Positions 1 to 9,709 of a DNA stretch of 64,000 nt are shown here, piece by piece (within the stretch, counting starts at the first letter, position 1; each line of letters opens with the position of its first letter). The stretch is from Vibrio tetraodonis (GTDB lineage Bacteria; Pseudomonadota; Gammaproteobacteria; Enterobacterales; Vibrionaceae). Under the pieces are notes generated by a model that was not told the DNA's origin, searched no databases, and saw only the letters and a list, made by a program, of their open reading frames with translations. The position numbers and the translations under genes are program-made. Location: contig NZ_QLYY01000019.1 of NCBI RefSeq assembly GCF_003350295.1, forward strand, positions 1 through 64,000, given 5' to 3'.

Positions 1-218
1 CTGCAAACCTCTTTAATGGATTTATTTCTCTGCAATCCCATCCAAATGACGAGCCATACGGCTTGTTGGGCTGGTAGCCGACGCCTTCTGATACTCGCTT
101 TAGATGTTTCATAGAGAGCTTGCTCTATCCATTCAAGTTGAATGGCATTAATTACAGACTCATAATTTTTGCCATCTTCAATAGTATCATGAGCTAGAAC
201 TAACTCTTCAGCCAACAT
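1..218 (-). CDS. IS4-family transposase, N-terminal part
   Basis: Starts at an ATG at 218 and is open to the window edge, giving about 72 residues that begin [15 protein letters not shown]. The stretch WIEQAL followed by [19 protein letters not shown] matches the conserved N-terminal domain of IS4-group DDE transposases, which precedes the catalytic core. The catalytic residues lie outside the window, so integrity cannot be judged. The gene is preceded by a stem-loop at 224-252 and then the element end. Confidence 0.75.
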   Translation of the reverse strand, partial: MLAEELVLAHDTIEDGKNYESVINAIQLEWIEQALYETSKASIRRRRLPAQQAVWLVIWMGLQRNKSIKEVC

Positions 219-223
219 AGAAA

Positions 224-252
224 AATCCCCACTAACAAAGTTAGTGGGGATT
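224..252. repeat. Inverted repeat shielding the transposase start
   Basis: Perfect 13-bp arms (AATCCCCACTAAC and its complement) around a 3-nt loop, ending six bases before the transposase ATG. Any transcript entering the element from outside would fold it close to the ribosome binding region. Confidence 0.6.
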
Positions 253-299
253 ATCATACGATCCCAGGATCGTTCAAGTCTCTAAACCGATCGGCATTA

Positions 300-667
300 C
301 TCCTTTTAGGGGGATGTTAAGCAGCCATCATCCGCTTTCGGATGACATGTGTACTGTGGAAGCCCCTTCATTCATGGAGGGGAGGACGTCCACGTCTTTG
401 TCGGGCGTTATCATTGATGTTGCCGATAAACCAGACTTTGTATAAATCTCCCCTACTGATGGCTTCGCCACGCCTACTCAGTGCCTCATTAACGAGGGGC
501 TGTCGCCTATCCCAGTATGAAAAACGGCAAAGCGCAGTCGGCAACCACACAAAATACACTCAAAAGGATATGGCTTTGTTGACGCGCTCATTAAATCATA
601 TTAATTGATATGATTTAATGAGCGCGCTAGTGTTGGTATTAAATGTGAAACATATAGGAATTTATAC
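300..667. other. Mobile-element debris upstream of the YopO-like gene
   Basis: No convincing gene. A short hairpin (CCCCTTC...GGAGGGG, about 363-383) resembles 3' ends of IS200/IS605-type elements, but I could not match it with certainty. A perfect 19-bp inverted repeat with a 6-nt loop lies at 583-626, next to GGCTTTGTTGA, a string common at IS ends. The stretch probably holds overlapping remnants of insertion sequences. Confidence 0.35.
583..626. repeat. Perfect 19-bp inverted repeat
   Basis: Arms 583-601 and 608-626 are exact reverse complements (CGCGCTCATTAAATCATAT) with loop TAATTG. It lies 41 bp before the kinase start. It has no U-tract on the plus strand, so it is not an obvious terminator; it could be the paired ends of a mobile element or an operator. 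Confidence 0.6.
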
Positions 668-2617
668 ATGTTACTAATAAATTCATTAATCAAGGCGGAA
701 TATGCTCATTCTATATCAAGAGTGGAAGGTAACAGTGAGTTTGGCTCTAGTGTTCGTGGTGTAAGACACATTCCCAATACAAACATGCCCTTGTCTAATA
801 TTTTTGGTGGAAAACCAGAGATATCCTTGCCATTGGGTTGGAAGGGCGAACCTCCTTTTGGTGCGCCAAATATAGAAGGGATGGAATCGGTGGAAACCGA
901 TAAATTTGCTGAAGGTGAAAGTCATATCAGCATCATGCAAACCCAAGATGGCCAAAGATTGGTTGCCAAAATTGAACGTTCTGTGGCCGAAGGACATTTG
1001 CTACAAGAACTTGAAGCCTACCAGCATATTTATGACGCTGTTGGAAAACACCCCAATCTTGGTAATGTTTATGGTATGGCTATTGTGCCTTACGGTAGTA
1101 GAAAAGAAGAAGCCCTGCTGATGGATGAGGTGGACGGACGAAGAGGGTCTGAGACATTCATGATTTTGGCAAACAACTTTAAAAAAGGAAAAATTTCTAG
1201 TGAAGAATATTGGGGAACGATAAAGTTTATTGCCCTCAGGCTTCTAGATGTGACTGCTCATCTTAGCAAGGCAGGTATTAGCCACAACGATATCAAGCCT
1301 GACAACATTGTGTTTGACAATAAAACAGGAGAACCAATCGTTATCGACTTAGGGTTGCATTCTCGCTTTGGTGAGGAAGTTAAAGGTTTTACCGATTCAT
1401 TCAAAGCACCAGAACTTCGGGCTTGTAGTACTTCAGCATCAGAAAAAAGCGATGTGTTTTTGGTTGCATCTACTTTACTAAATGGTATTGAAGAGTTCGA
1501 ACTTAGCTCTGAACGTAAGCCAAATCAAGCGGGTTTTGCTGGTATAAAAACTGCCTACACTCGATTTTTCAACACCACCCTGAACTTAGACCCGCATCTT
1601 AGAGCGGATGCTACTTCAGCCAAGCAGCATGAGTTTTTGACAGATGGCATTATTGATGAGAACGCTGCCAAACAAGTTTTGACGGATTCCTTGGCTGAGC
1701 AAACGGTACTTACATCTAATAGAAAGTCTCCATTGAAGGAAAAAAATCTTCAAGATGCCTGCAGCACCTTAAGGGAGCATCTGAGTACCATCAGCACAAA
1801 CAGAATACAACACAATACTGTTTTTTCCGACTTAGTTACATTTTCGACGCTACGGAATAAAGCAGAATCTCAAGGTCTCTCGAGTTCCGGTAAATTTCGT
1901 TCACTAGATAATCTGATAACTAAAACGAACAAAGTAGTGGTTGATTACGTAAAACGAAACTTGGTGAATGCTGGCACTAACTCTGGTGAACTATCCATAA
2001 AGTTTCAAAACGGCATCGTAACAAAAAGTACGCAATCATTTTTAGTTAATATTGAGAGAGGTCTTCAGACGCCAAGTTCTTTTGCTGATATTCGCTCGTT
2101 AGAAAGAGAGCAACAGTTGGTCGAAACTATGTTTACTGTTCTATTAGCATCGACTGAAAAAGACAAAGCACCAATTAGAGCAGAAGTATACTCTTTACTT
2201 AATCAGCTTGCTGAAGTGAAAAAGGCACTTTCATCACGAGTTGGTACTTTGAAAGTAGATCAAGCTAATGCAGCAAGTAGTGTAGTGTCTTTACTGGATA
2301 CCTCACAGGAATGGTTTACACAAGCGAAGAAAGCATTAGAGAATTTCGACAAAGTAACACCTCGTGTTAAATTTGGAGCTAATGAGAGCGTGCAAGCTCA
2401 TCAGCAGATGGTTTCTGCTCATGCGACGTTGGCGTTACAAGAAGTCTCCAAGTCTATCGGTAAAATCAAACAGTTTGCTCATGATGCAAGGCCGTTGCTC
2501 ATCGCTTTGGGAGAGCGTCCACTTGCTGATCAAAGCCTGACTTTTCAGCGAGAGAGGCTCCGAGAGGTTGCAACTGTCGCAGAACGATTGAGTCGTTTGG
2601 AGTTTGAATGGGTTTAA
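668..2617 (+). CDS. yopO: YopO/YpkA-like serine/threonine kinase with Rac-binding GDI-like domain (putative type III effector)
   Basis: 649 residues. The region from about residue 40 to the end follows Yersinia YpkA/YopO closely from memory, including PLGWKGEP, TDKFAEGESHISI, GTIKFIA, SFKAPEL, SEKSDVFLV and the final AERLSRLE. The kinase domain has VAK (K101), the catalytic HNDIKPDN (D208, K210) and IDLG (D227). The C-terminal half matches the GDI-like domain that binds Rac/Rho; the three YpkA residues known to contact Rac1 (Tyr, Asn, Glu spaced by four) are kept as Y508, N512 and E516. The family disrupts host actin after injection. The N-terminus is about 60 residues shorter than YpkA and lacks the recognisable SycO-binding/membrane-targeting part. 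AGGA eight bases before the ATG supports the start. No chaperone or secretion gene is nearby, and the gene is flanked by insertion-sequence debris, which suggests transfer. Confidence 0.9.
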   Translation: MLLINSLIKAEYAHSISRVEGNSEFGSSVRGVRHIPNTNMPLSNIFGGKPEISLPLGWKGEPPFGAPNIEGMESVETDKFAEGESHISIMQTQDGQRLVAKIERSVAEGHLLQELEAYQHIYDAVGKHPNLGNVYGMAIVPYGSRKEEALLMDEVDGRRGSETFMILANNFKKGKISSEEYWGTIKFIALRLLDVTAHLSKAGISHNDIKPDNIVFDNKTGEPIVIDLGLHSRFGEEVKGFTDSFKAPELRACSTSASEKSDVFLVASTLLNGIEEFELSSERKPNQAGFAGIKTAYTRFFNTTLNLDPHLRADATSAKQHEFLTDGIIDENAAKQVLTDSLAEQTVLTSNRKSPLKEKNLQDACSTLREHLSTISTNRIQHNTVFSDLVTFSTLRNKAESQGLSSSGKFRSLDNLITKTNKVVVDYVKRNLVNAGTNSGELSIKFQNGIVTKSTQSFLVNIERGLQTPSSFADIRSLEREQQLVETMFTVLLASTEKDKAPIRAEVYSLLNQLAEVKKALSSRVGTLKVDQANAASSVVSLLDTSQEWFTQAKKALENFDKVTPRVKFGANESVQAHQQMVSAHATLALQEVSKSIGKIKQFAHDARPLLIALGERPLADQSLTFQRERLREVATVAERLSRLEFEWV

Positions 2618-2763
2618 AAACAGCATCAAACTGACGGCTGTTTAATTGTATTAGGGTCCAATGGAAGAACCGCCAAGAAAGTAAACTACTTTAACATTCA
2701 TAAGCTTATAAAAACGTCTACTTTTTGATAGGCTAAGTTTACAAATTTTGGGGTTGTTCCATA

Positions 2764-2793
2764 AGCCCCGTTAAAGAGACAAACGGCTTTTTG
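2764..2793 (+). terminator. Possible terminator of the YopO-like gene
   Basis: AGCC..GTT pairs with AACGGCT across a short loop, with a two-base bulge, followed by TTTTT. It is about 150 bp past the stop codon. A second short stem (AAACAGC/GCTGTTT) directly follows the stop at 2617-2643 but lacks a T-run. Confidence 0.4.
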
Positions 2794-3106
2794 TTGTTTG
2801 TTGCAGTCTTTATTATTGCCAGATTAGGCGTGCTGTTGAAAAATCAGAAAAGATCTCACCCAAAGTGTTTTGCGCGGAACAGTTGGCTTGAATTGAAAAG
2901 TCTTTAATTGCAATTGAAAAACCCGATTAATTTCACACAAAATATGGATATCGATACTGTCCTTTTTCCAGATTAACTCAGTACAAATAGCAACTTCAGG
3001 ATACAACCAAAAGACTAAAGTAAGTGTGATTTACTTCTTTAGAGGGCCGGATGGCAAACGCTTGAATGATTGCTAACTTGTTATTGTTCGATAAGGAGAG
3101 AGATTT

Positions 3107-3337
3107 ATGTGCGACTGCGCGCAAGCAGCGAAAGCCAAGTGGGTTATGAGCAGCGCAAGGAGTATATGGTTAATAAAACTCACTCGCTTCCATGTCTTAC
3201 CATTAAGACATCAAACTCTTGGCGTTTATCATCAGGGGAGTCTGTGTAAAGATGCCCAGAAGTTATCCATTAGATTATTATTTTGCGATCAAATACTGCC
3301 TAATTATCAGTTCAATACACAACTTTTCTTAACTTAA
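3107..3337 (+). CDS. Possible small protein of unknown function
   Basis: A 76-residue ORF preceded by a strong AAGGAG nine bases before its ATG. The product begins MCDCAQAAKAKW and has no signal peptide or domain I recognise. Its composition does not look clearly coding, so it may be a chance ORF or the start of a degraded gene. The ribosome binding site is the only positive evidence. Confidence 0.22.
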   Translation: MCDCAQAAKAKWVMSSARSIWLIKLTRFHVLPLRHQTLGVYHQGSLCKDAQKLSIRLLFCDQILPNYQFNTQLFLT

Positions 3338-3464
3338 TCACATTGATTGACCTAACCCGACATAGGCGGCAGAGATTGGCTGATGCTTGTACGCAAGATA
3401 GATAAATTGCGTATATCCTAACTACATAATATTGCTACAAACAGCTCCTTTGGTGAGTGTATGG

Positions 3465-6400
3465 ATGAATATGGTTAGGATGACTCTAGCGATTTGGTTG
3501 CCGCTACTTCTATGGAGTGTATTTTTTTCTTCTCAAACTATTGCTCAAAGCCAAGCTGCAAACTCTTCTCCGCTAAAAGTCGCGTACTGCGTCGATTGCG
3601 TGCCTTTTCAATATCAAAATGAGCAAGGTGAGGCTTCTGGGCTGATTATCGACTTATGGAAAATTTGGACAGATAAAGTTGGGCAAGAAATAGAATTTGT
3701 GCCCTACATTTGGGATGAAACCTTAGCGGCTGTCGGGCGTGGTGAGGCTGATATTCATGCCGGTCTTTATTACAACGAGATCCGAGACGAGTTCTTGGAC
3801 TATGGCACTTTGTTAGCTCGCACTAGCTCACATATCATATTGAGAAATGATCAACCTTCTTTCGATACGCTCAAAGCGTTAGAAGGGGTTAAAATTGGGG
3901 TAATAAAAGGGGACTTTTTAGAAGGCTATCTTAAGCGGAGGTTGCCTGAAGAAAACATCATTACTTATCCTAGCTATCAACAGCTGATTACACAGTTAAA
4001 AGCAGGAACCTTAGATGTGTTCTCTGCCGACACCCTAACCGCAACCTATCACCTGCAAAAAGACGGTATTCTTGATCAGTTCAATTTAGAGCCAGCGCAT
4101 ATATTGTTTTCCGATACGTGGAGAGCGGCGGTAGCAGAGGGAAATGCTTCCGTACTGGATATTATTAACCAAGGCTTTGACCTTGTTTCCCAAGAAGAAC
4201 GCATTGCCAACTTTCAGAAGTGGAACCCGTCTTCTGTCATGCAAGCGAATGGCCGCAGCACTCGATCAACGGCTCCTCAAGAGATTGAAAACGATGAAAT
4301 AGTGAGAGTATTTATCGCTATCGCCCTGATTTTAGGCCTCTTGATGTTTTCGTTGGCATTCATCTTACCCAAGTTTTTGTCTAATGAATTAATGGCAAAG
4401 TATGTAGCATCGCGAGCCTTTACTTATTCAATAATTTCGACAACTTGCGTTATTTCTTGTGTGATTCTATTTCTGGTTTGGCACACCATTGAGCAGAACA
4501 GAAAAGTGACACTGCGCAGTGTTGAGCAAGATCTTGTGTTTGTATTAGAGCGAACCAATGACAGTTTAGAGGATTGGGTAAAAGACAGTGAAACCTTGCT
4601 ACATAGTTTGGGCAAGCACCCCCACCTTGTTTCTCTCACAGAGAGGTTGCTCCAGATACCACAAAACAAGCAAAGTTTGCAGGACTCACAGGCATTAAAT
4701 GATATTCGAACGTTTTTTGACCAGCATGAGGAGGATTTTGGTAATGTTGGCTTTTTCATTATTAACAAAGACAGAGTCAGCATTGCTTCTAGGCGCGATA
4801 CCAATTTAGGCACGGAAAATCTCATCGCGATACAGGCTCCTCAGCTACTTGATAGAGCATTTCAAGGAGAAGCGGTGTTTATTCCGCCCATCCTCTCTGA
4901 CATTGACATTCAATCAGAGAAAATGGGCGAAGTGTCCACCAGACTTGGTGCTTTTAATATGTTTTTCACTGTCCCGATTCAAAATGATAATGGGGACGTG
5001 ATTGCGGTAATGACACAAAGGTTGTTGCCAGGGGGGAGGTTATCGAAAATCATGCAACATGGCAGTATCGGCCGGTCAGGTGAGAGCTATTTGATTAATC
5101 TCGATGGAGGAATGATTACCGAAAGCCGATTTATTGATTCACTGGAAGAGATTGGCTTGTTAACAGCAGGGCAAGATCAAGATACCTTACTGGCACTAAA
5201 AGACCCAGGAGGAAACTTGATAGAGGGATTTGTGTCAGCTAGCCCCACTCAAGACCAACCCTTTACACTTATGGCGCAGAGTGTCATGGCGATGGGAAAA
5301 TCCGCCCAAGGAAAAGTAAACCCTCACATTAAGTCGAATGTTGAAGGTTATAGAGATTATCGAGGCGTGCCGGTTCTTGGCGTTTGGAGCTGGAACCAAA
5401 ACCTTGGTGTTGGCATAACCACTGAGATAGACAAGTCAGAAGCACTTGAATCTTTCTATCAAATGCGACTTTACCTATTTTCCACTGCGTTTGTAGCGCT
5501 GGTGTTAGCGGTAGCATCAAGCATGCTTACTGTGACAATAGGACAGAGAGCCACCAGTTTTATGCGTCGCTCGAATGAAGAGTTGGAGAGTCGCGTTGGT
5601 GAACGCACCCTTGCATTAAAAGAAGCAGAGCAACGCTCTCGAACGATCTTCGAGAATACCAAAGATGGTGTGATTGTGATTAATGAACTGGGCACAGTAC
5701 AAGAATTTAACCCGGCAGCAGAGAGCATTTTTGAATATCAACGAGAAGAGGTTGTGGGGAAAAATATCAAAATGTTAATGGGAGAGCCACATCGAGACAA
5801 GCATGATGGCTATTTGAAAAAATACGCCCAAACCAAAGAGGAGCATATTTTAGTTCGCAACACCGAGTTGGAGGGCAGGCGTTCAACCGGAGAAATATTT
5901 CCGATCGATCTTGCTGTAAACGAGGCGCTTTCGGCGGGAGAAACCATTTTTGTCGGGATTATACGTGATATTACCGAGCGTAAAGAGGCAGAAAAAGAGT
6001 TAAAAGATCGAGAAGAGCGGCTGTGGGATTTGTATGAAAACGCGCCAGTTGCATACGCATCCATCAATCTTGAGGGAGAGTTTGTTAAACATAATAAAGC
6101 GTTCTCAGAGCTATTGTGTGTTGAAAGAACGGATATTAAAAATGTCAACTGGCACGATGTTATTTCCCCAGACTTCATCGAGCATAAAACCTTATTTGAC
6201 AGTGTATGCGATGGTGAAAACCTGTTTTGTCATGAAATCCCAATCGTCCGGCGTGACGGAGAACATATAATTACTGAAGTGTCAGCGCTACCAAGCTTCA
6301 ATGATAATTCTGAGTTACAAGAAATTAGAATTACCATGACGGATATTACCGACAGAAAGACCGCAGAGGAGGCGTTAAAAGAAGCGAAGAAAACGGCAGA

Positions 6401-8591
6401 AGAAGCGACTAAAGCAAAATCTGATTTTCTGGCCAATATGTCGCATGAAATTCGCACCCCTATGAATGCCATCATAGGAATGTCTGGGCTCGCTCTAAAC
6501 ACGGATCTAGATAATAAGCAGAGAAACTACATTGAAAAAGTCAATCGTTCAGCAGACAGCTTGCTTGGCATTATCAATGACATCTTGGACTTTTCCAAAA
6601 TTGAAGCCGGTAAGCTGGACATAGAGTTTATTGATTTCCATTTAGAAGAGGTTATGGACAATCTGGCCAACATAGTGGGCATTCGAGCCGAAGAGAAAGG
6701 GCTTGAGCTGTTATTTGACGTTTCAGTGGATGCGCCCACTATGTTAATTGGTGATCCGCTGCGTTTAGGACAGATTCTAACTAACCTTGGCAACAATGCG
6801 GTGAAATTTACCGACCAAGGCGAGATCCTTGTATCGGTGACAGTGAAGCAGTTAGACGATGAGTCGGTGACTTTGCACTTTTCTGTCAGGGATACTGGTA
6901 TCGGAATGACATCTGAGCAACAACAAAAGCTGTTTGAATCGTTTAGCCAAGCAGACACATCGATTACTAGAAAATATGGCGGTACAGGTTTAGGCCTTAC
7001 CATTTCTCAGAAATTAACTTATATGATGAATGGAGAAATTTGGGTAGAAAGCGAGAGTGGAAAAGGCAGTACGTTTCATTTCACCGCTAGTTTTAAATAC
7101 CAAAAAAATGTCCCGATTGGCCGAGTGAAACCCGAGCTTCCGGAGCTGAAAGGCCTACATGTATTAGTGGTTGATGATAATGCGACCGCTAGAAAAATCT
7201 TCACTGATATTCTTTCCTCATTTGATTTTCATGTAACAGCCTACAGTTCGGGCTCGCAAGCAATAGAGCACTTTGAGCAGGGCCTAAGGAGCGTTGATCT
7301 TGTCGTGATGGATTGGCAAATTCCAAATATCGATGGGGTTGAAGTGACAACGCGAATCCATGAAAAACACCCTGATGTGCCAGTTATTTTAGTGACCGCT
7401 TTTGGTCGTGACGAGGCACTAGAAGCGTCAAAACGAGCCCGATTTGTACGAGTGCTTAGCAAGCCTATTTCAGCCTCAACCATCCTTGATGCAATCATGG
7501 AAGCCTTCGGCCATGATCCTGAAAAACGGGAACATATGCGAGCAGCAGTCGATGATCTTGATGCAGCAACGAAAATTCGCGGAGCTAAGGTCTTGCTCGT
7601 TGAAGACAATGATATTAATCAGGAACTGGCAATGGAGCTTTTGTCCTCGGCTGGCGTAGATGCCAAAGTGGCTGAAAATGGGGAAATAGCGTTAGAGATG
7701 CTCGATAAAGAAGCGTTTGACGGTGTATTGATGGATTGCCAGATGCCAGTTATGGATGGGTATACTGCAACGAGGCTGCTACGAGAGAAAGAAGAGTTTA
7801 AAGATCTTCCCGTTATTGCCCTGACCGCCAATGTGATGTCAGGTGATATAGAAAAAGTCATTAGCGCGGGAATGAATGCTCATATAGGCAAGCCGATTAA
7901 CGTGCGTGAGCTGTACACAACCATGGCAAACTGGATCACCCCTTCTAACCCAGCAGGAGAAACGAGTATTCAACAAGACTCTAGTGAAGAGGTTAGCAGT
8001 TTTGAACCCTTGCCAGATTTACCCGGAATCGATTTGGTGAAGGGATTAGCGATAGCAAACCAAGATCAGAAACTGTATCGGAAACTACTGCTGAAATACA
8101 AAGACTCTTACAGCAATTTCGCCGAGACCTTCAATCAATCACTACAATCAGAAGACAGTCAAGAGCCGCAAAGATTAGCCCATACTTTGAAAGGGGTGGC
8201 TGGAAACATTGGAGCGACCGCTGTTCAGGCTGCCGCTGAGAAATTAGAGAGTGAATGTAAAACAAATAGCGCGCCGCCTGCAGACGTTTTAGACGCTCTT
8301 TTATTAGAGCTGAATAAAACGCTCAGTGGTTTATCAGATCTAGAGCAGGCTTCAACGAATGTGAAGACTGATGGGGAGTTTGACCAAGCAGTTTTCACCG
8401 CTTTGATTTCCCAGCTAAGAGAGCTGTTGGAAGACTATGATACGGAAGCCATGGAGATTGTTGATGAGTTAGCGTCAATGCCTTTGGAGCCGCAAATAAA
8501 TGCCATCGTAAAAAAGATAAGCAATGCGATAAGCGAATATGATTTTGAGCTCGCCTTGTCATTTCTTGAACGATTAAATAGTGATGAATAG
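3465..8591 (+). CDS. Hybrid sensor histidine kinase: SBP domain, Cache-like domain, two PAS, two receivers, Hpt
   Basis: About 1708 residues. Order: signal/anchor (about 3-28); bacterial family 3 solute-binding domain (35-260); membrane segments near 280-302 and 320-340; a periplasmic Cache-like sensor region (345-650); a membrane segment near 670-690; coiled coil; two PAS domains (about 725-835, 852-965); HisKA with phosphorylated His 994 in SHEIRTP; HATPase with N, DTGIGM and GGTGLGL boxes; receiver 1 (Asp 1283) and receiver 2 (Asp 1424); Hpt with His 1573 in AHTLKG. This is a complete BarA/EvgS-style phosphorelay in one chain, probably sensing a small molecule. The ATG at 3465 was chosen because GGTGAG lies seven bases upstream; a TTG at 3432 or ATG at 3471 are alternatives. 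The HD-GYP gene 80 bp downstream is the likely output partner. Confidence 0.92.
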   Translation: MNMVRMTLAIWLPLLLWSVFFSSQTIAQSQAANSSPLKVAYCVDCVPFQYQNEQGEASGLIIDLWKIWTDKVGQEIEFVPYIWDETLAAVGRGEADIHAGLYYNEIRDEFLDYGTLLARTSSHIILRNDQPSFDTLKALEGVKIGVIKGDFLEGYLKRRLPEENIITYPSYQQLITQLKAGTLDVFSADTLTATYHLQKDGILDQFNLEPAHILFSDTWRAAVAEGNASVLDIINQGFDLVSQEERIANFQKWNPSSVMQANGRSTRSTAPQEIENDEIVRVFIAIALILGLLMFSLAFILPKFLSNELMAKYVASRAFTYSIISTTCVISCVILFLVWHTIEQNRKVTLRSVEQDLVFVLERTNDSLEDWVKDSETLLHSLGKHPHLVSLTERLLQIPQNKQSLQDSQALNDIRTFFDQHEEDFGNVGFFIINKDRVSIASRRDTNLGTENLIAIQAPQLLDRAFQGEAVFIPPILSDIDIQSEKMGEVSTRLGAFNMFFTVPIQNDNGDVIAVMTQRLLPGGRLSKIMQHGSIGRSGESYLINLDGGMITESRFIDSLEEIGLLTAGQDQDTLLALKDPGGNLIEGFVSASPTQDQPFTLMAQSVMAMGKSAQGKVNPHIKSNVEGYRDYRGVPVLGVWSWNQNLGVGITTEIDKSEALESFYQMRLYLFSTAFVALVLAVASSMLTVTIGQRATSFMRRSNEELESRVGERTLALKEAEQRSRTIFENTKDGVIVINELGTVQEFNPAAESIFEYQREEVVGKNIKMLMGEPHRDKHDGYLKKYAQTKEEHILVRNTELEGRRSTGEIFPIDLAVNEALSAGETIFVGIIRDITERKEAEKELKDREERLWDLYENAPVAYASINLEGEFVKHNKAFSELLCVERTDIKNVNWHDVISPDFIEHKTLFDSVCDGENLFCHEIPIVRRDGEHIITEVSALPSFNDNSELQEIRITMTDITDRKTAEEALKEAKKTAEEATKAKSDFLANMSHEIRTPMNAIIGMSGLALNTDLDNKQRNYIEKVNRSADSLLGIINDILDFSKIEAGKLDIEFIDFHLEEVMDNLANIVGIRAEEKGLELLFDVSVDAPTMLIGDPLRLGQILTNLGNNAVKFTDQGEILVSVTVKQLDDESVTLHFSVRDTGIGMTSEQQQKLFESFSQADTSITRKYGGTGLGLTISQKLTYMMNGEIWVESESGKGSTFHFTASFKYQKNVPIGRVKPELPELKGLHVLVVDDNATARKIFTDILSSFDFHVTAYSSGSQAIEHFEQGLRSVDLVVMDWQIPNIDGVEVTTRIHEKHPDVPVILVTAFGRDEALEASKRARFVRVLSKPISASTILDAIMEAFGHDPEKREHMRAAVDDLDAATKIRGAKVLLVEDNDINQELAMELLSSAGVDAKVAENGEIALEMLDKEAFDGVLMDCQMPVMDGYTATRLLREKEEFKDLPVIALTANVMSGDIEKVISAGMNAHIGKPINVRELYTTMANWITPSNPAGETSIQQDSSEEVSSFEPLPDLPGIDLVKGLAIANQDQKLYRKLLLKYKDSYSNFAETFNQSLQSEDSQEPQRLAHTLKGVAGNIGATAVQAAAEKLESECKTNSAPPADVLDALLLELNKTLSGLSDLEQASTNVKTDGEFDQAVFTALISQLRELLEDYDTEAMEIVDELASMPLEPQINAIVKKISNAISEYDFELALSFLERLNSDE

Positions 8592-8671
8592 CAGGCAATT
8601 AGGCGAAATCTATACTTGTGAATACGCTTTTGTGATCACTACAAGAAAGAAAATGGATTTAGGAGTCAGTT

Positions 8672-9709
8672 ATGGATAAACAGATAGTGCTTGTGGTCGA
8701 CGATACCCCCGACAACATTGATGTGATGAGTGGTATTCTTCGTCCAGACTATAAAGTGAAGGCTGCGCTTAGCGGAGCCAAAGCCTTAAAAATAGCAGCG
8801 AGCACGCCTAAACCTGAGATCATCTTGCTTGATGTCATGATGCCAGAAATGGACGGTTATGAAGTTTGCAAAAGGCTAAAGGCAGACTCAATAACAGCAG
8901 ATATTCCAATTATATTTGTCACTGCAATGAACGCCGAAGAGGATGAAACTTACGGTTTAGAGCTGGGCGCTGTGGACTATATCACTAAGCCTGTTCGACC
9001 ATCTATTGTCAAAGCTCGTATTAAAACTCAGTTAGCCCTCTATTATCAGAATCGCCATTTAGAAAAAACCGTGCAAGAGAGAACAGAAAGCCTGATAAGC
9101 ACTCAGTTGGAAATCATTCGAAGGTTAGGTCGAGCGGCCGAGTTTAAAGACAACGAAACGGGCCTTCATGTTATTCGTATGAGCCATTATTCTCGACTGA
9201 TGGCGGAATCTATGGATGATGTGTCGGAGAAATGGAGTAACTTGGTGTTTAACGCTGCTCCAATGCATGATATTGGAAAAATTGGCATTCCTGATTCGAT
9301 TTTGCTTAAGCCAGGAAAGCTTGATGACCAAGAGTGGCAGCTAATGCGCAAGCATCCAGAATTTGGCGCGCATATTATCGGTGAGCATGAATCAGAACTT
9401 CTTATCATGGCGCGGGAGATTGCTCTGGCTCATCACGAAAAATGGGACGGCTCAGGTTATCCTTATGGATTGAAAGGCGAAGACATCCCACTGTCGGCAA
9501 GAATCATTGCCATAGCGGATGTTTTTGACGCATTAACGACTGAAAGGCCCTATAAAAAAGCTTGGTCAGTGAAAGAGGCTGTTGCTTTAATAGATGAAGA
9601 ATCTGGCAAGCATTTCGATCCTTCGCTCGTCGCTATTTTTCATGAAGTGATGCCAGAAATCCTGGATATAAAAGAGCAGTATGCAGAAGCGCAGCAAGCT
9701 GACAATTAG
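8672..9709 (+). CDS. Response regulator with HD-GYP domain, probable cyclic-di-GMP phosphodiesterase
   Basis: 345 residues. Receiver domain at about 4-120 with the acidic pair in VVDD and phosphoacceptor D54 in LLDVMMPEMDGYE. A coiled linker (130-155) leads to an HD-GYP domain with H199-D200 in HDIGKIGIPD, the HHEKWDGSGYP motif (GYP at 262-264) and IADVFDALTTERPYK. This is the RpfG-type layout; such proteins hydrolyse c-di-GMP in the cytoplasm. It starts 80 bp after the large hybrid kinase in the same direction, so the kinase probably feeds phosphate to this receiver. All catalytic residues are present, so an active enzyme is expected. Confidence 0.92.
   Translation: MDKQIVLVVDDTPDNIDVMSGILRPDYKVKAALSGAKALKIAASTPKPEIILLDVMMPEMDGYEVCKRLKADSITADIPIIFVTAMNAEEDETYGLELGAVDYITKPVRPSIVKARIKTQLALYYQNRHLEKTVQERTESLISTQLEIIRRLGRAAEFKDNETGLHVIRMSHYSRLMAESMDDVSEKWSNLVFNAAPMHDIGKIGIPDSILLKPGKLDDQEWQLMRKHPEFGAHIIGEHESELLIMAREIALAHHEKWDGSGYPYGLKGEDIPLSARIIAIADVFDALTTERPYKKAWSVKEAVALIDEESGKHFDPSLVAIFHEVMPEILDIKEQYAEAQQADN

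Larger units (their letters stand above)
1..299 (-). mobile_element. IS4-family insertion sequence, one end (rest lies outside the window)
   Basis: The outer end reads, on the minus strand, TAATGCCGATCGGTTTAGAG, close to the terminal inverted repeats I know for IS4-group elements, and finishes near position 299. The transposase gene starts inside it and runs off the left edge. A perfect 13-bp stem (224-236 with 240-252, loop AAA) sits between the terminal repeat and the transposase start codon. In related elements such a hairpin blocks translation from read-through transcripts; that role is inferred here. The other end and the target duplication cannot be seen. Confidence 0.75.
2618..3464. 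other. Long intergenic region
   Basis: About 850 bp with no recognisable protein family. It holds the terminator-like hairpin near 2764 and one short ORF with a good ribosome binding site at 3107. I see no RNA gene or promoter I can name. It may be remnant DNA between the transferred effector gene and the resident kinase operon. Confidence 0.4.

Noticed and set aside
363..383. IS200/IS605 right-end hairpin or omega-RNA end
   Set aside because: The hairpin looks similar, but without an adjacent tnpB tail I could not support an element call.
300..660. ORFs at 342-608 (plus) and 368-559 (minus)
   Set aside because: No family resemblance, no ribosome binding site, and they overlap on opposite strands in IS-like DNA; treated as chance.
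4424..7861. Long minus-strand ORFs inside the hybrid kinase
   Set aside because: They mirror the coding frame of the kinase and show no families; shadows.
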